Under the pieces are notes generated by a model that worked only from the letters and a program-made list of their open reading frames with translations, searched no databases and was not told the DNA's origin. Positions 14,249 to 14,555 of a DNA stretch of 14,555 nucleotides are shown one piece after another; position 1 is the first letter of the stretch; every line of letters begins with the position of its first letter. Both the position numbers and the translations under genes were made by a program. The DNA is taken from assembly GCA_029934215.1 (NCBI GenBank), contig JAOZMR010000047.1, positions 1 to 14,555 on the forward strand, in the 5' to 3' direction. Source of the stretch: Pontiellaceae bacterium. GTDB lineage: Bacteria > Verrucomicrobiota > Kiritimatiellia > Kiritimatiellales > Tichowtungiaceae.

Positions 14249-14352
14249 CAGCCCTCATACAAAACGCCCTCTTTAGAGGTTTGCCTCGCAAACTGAATGA
14301 CGCCACTTTAAATAAAAATGTCCAAACATCGGGAGATTTATTACCACGGATG
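14249..14352 (+). repeat. 104-bp dispersed repeat, copy 2
   Basis: It has the same length and orientation as 662-765, with six differences by eye: AT/TC after CGCCC, GT/AC after GCAA, and two single changes after GTCCAA. The two copies share both end points, CAGCCCTC and CCACGGATG, then diverge, so these are likely the true boundaries or close to them. It lies downstream of the DUF218 gene. Confidence 0.85.
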
Positions 14353-14373
14353 TTTACCACGCCTTAGCGCTGC

Positions 14374-14482
14374 CGTCCCACGGATGAACGGCGGGGTGGG
14401 TTCTTCCAGAGGTTGGAAAGAGAAGTCCCCACGGATGAACCGCCCTCTACTTGAGCCTATTCTAATCCTGATCCGTGGGACG
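14374..14482. repeat. 109-bp segment bounded by perfect 12-bp inverted repeats
   Basis: CGTCCCACGGAT (14374-14385) and ATCCGTGGGACG (14471-14482) are exact reverse complements. Between them lie the palindrome at 14404-14418 and a further CCCCACGGATGAAC (14427-14440). It could be a very small non-autonomous element or a long imperfect stem-loop. Confidence 0.5.
14404..14418. repeat. Short palindromic repeat TTCCA-N5-TGGAA
   Basis: TTCCAGAGGTTGGAA has 5-bp arms. It resembles the palindromes at 1667-1683 and 9785-9799, with a longer, different centre. Confidence 0.4.
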
Positions 14483-14526
14483 TTTTACCATCCGCGGGGT
14501 CCTAGCCCAAGGTTCCCCGTTCGGGA

Positions 14527-14555
14527 GCGATTTTTTTGCAAAAATCGCCTTTTTT
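14527..14555 (+). terminator. Terminator-like hairpin at right edge
   Basis: GCGATTTTT-TTGC-AAAAATCGC is a perfect 9-bp stem (14527-14535 and 14540-14548), followed by C and six T to the window end. A GC-rich stretch with a CGGGG...CCCCG pairing precedes it. It may be a terminator or one end of another repeat; the next sequence is needed to tell. Confidence 0.5.

Larger units (their letters stand above)
14214..14555. other. Non-coding repeat cluster
   Basis: I see no gene in this 342-bp stretch. It holds the second copy of the 104-bp repeat, a 109-bp segment bounded by 12-bp inverted repeats, a TTCCA-N5-TGGAA palindrome, two CCACGGATGAAC motifs (a third is in copy 1 at 757-768), and a terminal hairpin followed by T. 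Confidence 0.6.

Overview
The window is bacterial, with dense and mostly minus-strand genes. Conserved housekeeping genes (rplM-rpsI, a six-domain rpsA, tyrS, argJ-argB) sit beside surface-glycan genes, and several dispersed short repeats lie between them. No single gene fixes the taxonomy. From memory, the repeat types (TTCCAA-N3-TTGGAA palindromes, CCACGGATGAAC motifs), the weak Shine-Dalgarno use at some genes and the fused CysN/CysC suggest the PVC superphylum, possibly Kiritimatiellota or a relative. That placement is inference.

Layout. 1-1216 is an accessory scar: the 5' part of a decayed IS1634/IS4-type transposase (minus strand, off the left edge), a 44-nt near-perfect palindrome, one copy of a 104-bp repeat, an internally deleted element with IS21-like ends, and the 3' remnant of an unidentified gene. 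1236-7722 (minus) holds tyrS, cysD, cysNC, gmd and fcl in transcription order. These make 3'-phosphoadenylyl sulfate (PAPS) and GDP-L-fucose, the two donors needed for a sulfated, fucose-containing glycan. No PAPS reductase is present, so sulfation is at least as plausible as sulfur assimilation. 7862-9592 (minus) is rpsA with its own terminator.

9883-10233 (plus) is a small coiled-coil membrane protein with an internal 21-bp tandem repeat. 10268-12404 (minus) is argJ-argB (arginine biosynthesis, acetyl-cycle branch). 12580-13433 (minus) is the rplM-rpsI operon, with a clear promoter and terminator. 13569-14213 (plus) is a YdcF/SanA-like DUF218 membrane protein whose promoter predicts a leaderless mRNA. 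14214-14555 is a non-coding repeat cluster: the second copy of the 104-bp repeat, a 109-bp element bounded by 12-bp inverted repeats, and a terminator-like hairpin.

The items most worth follow-up are: the short palindrome family, one copy of which is translated inside fcl; the 104-bp repeat pair plus a partial third copy ending at the argB stop; the 44-nt palindrome; and the PAPS/GDP-fucose gene pairing. No CRISPR array, tRNA, rRNA or obvious defence system was seen.
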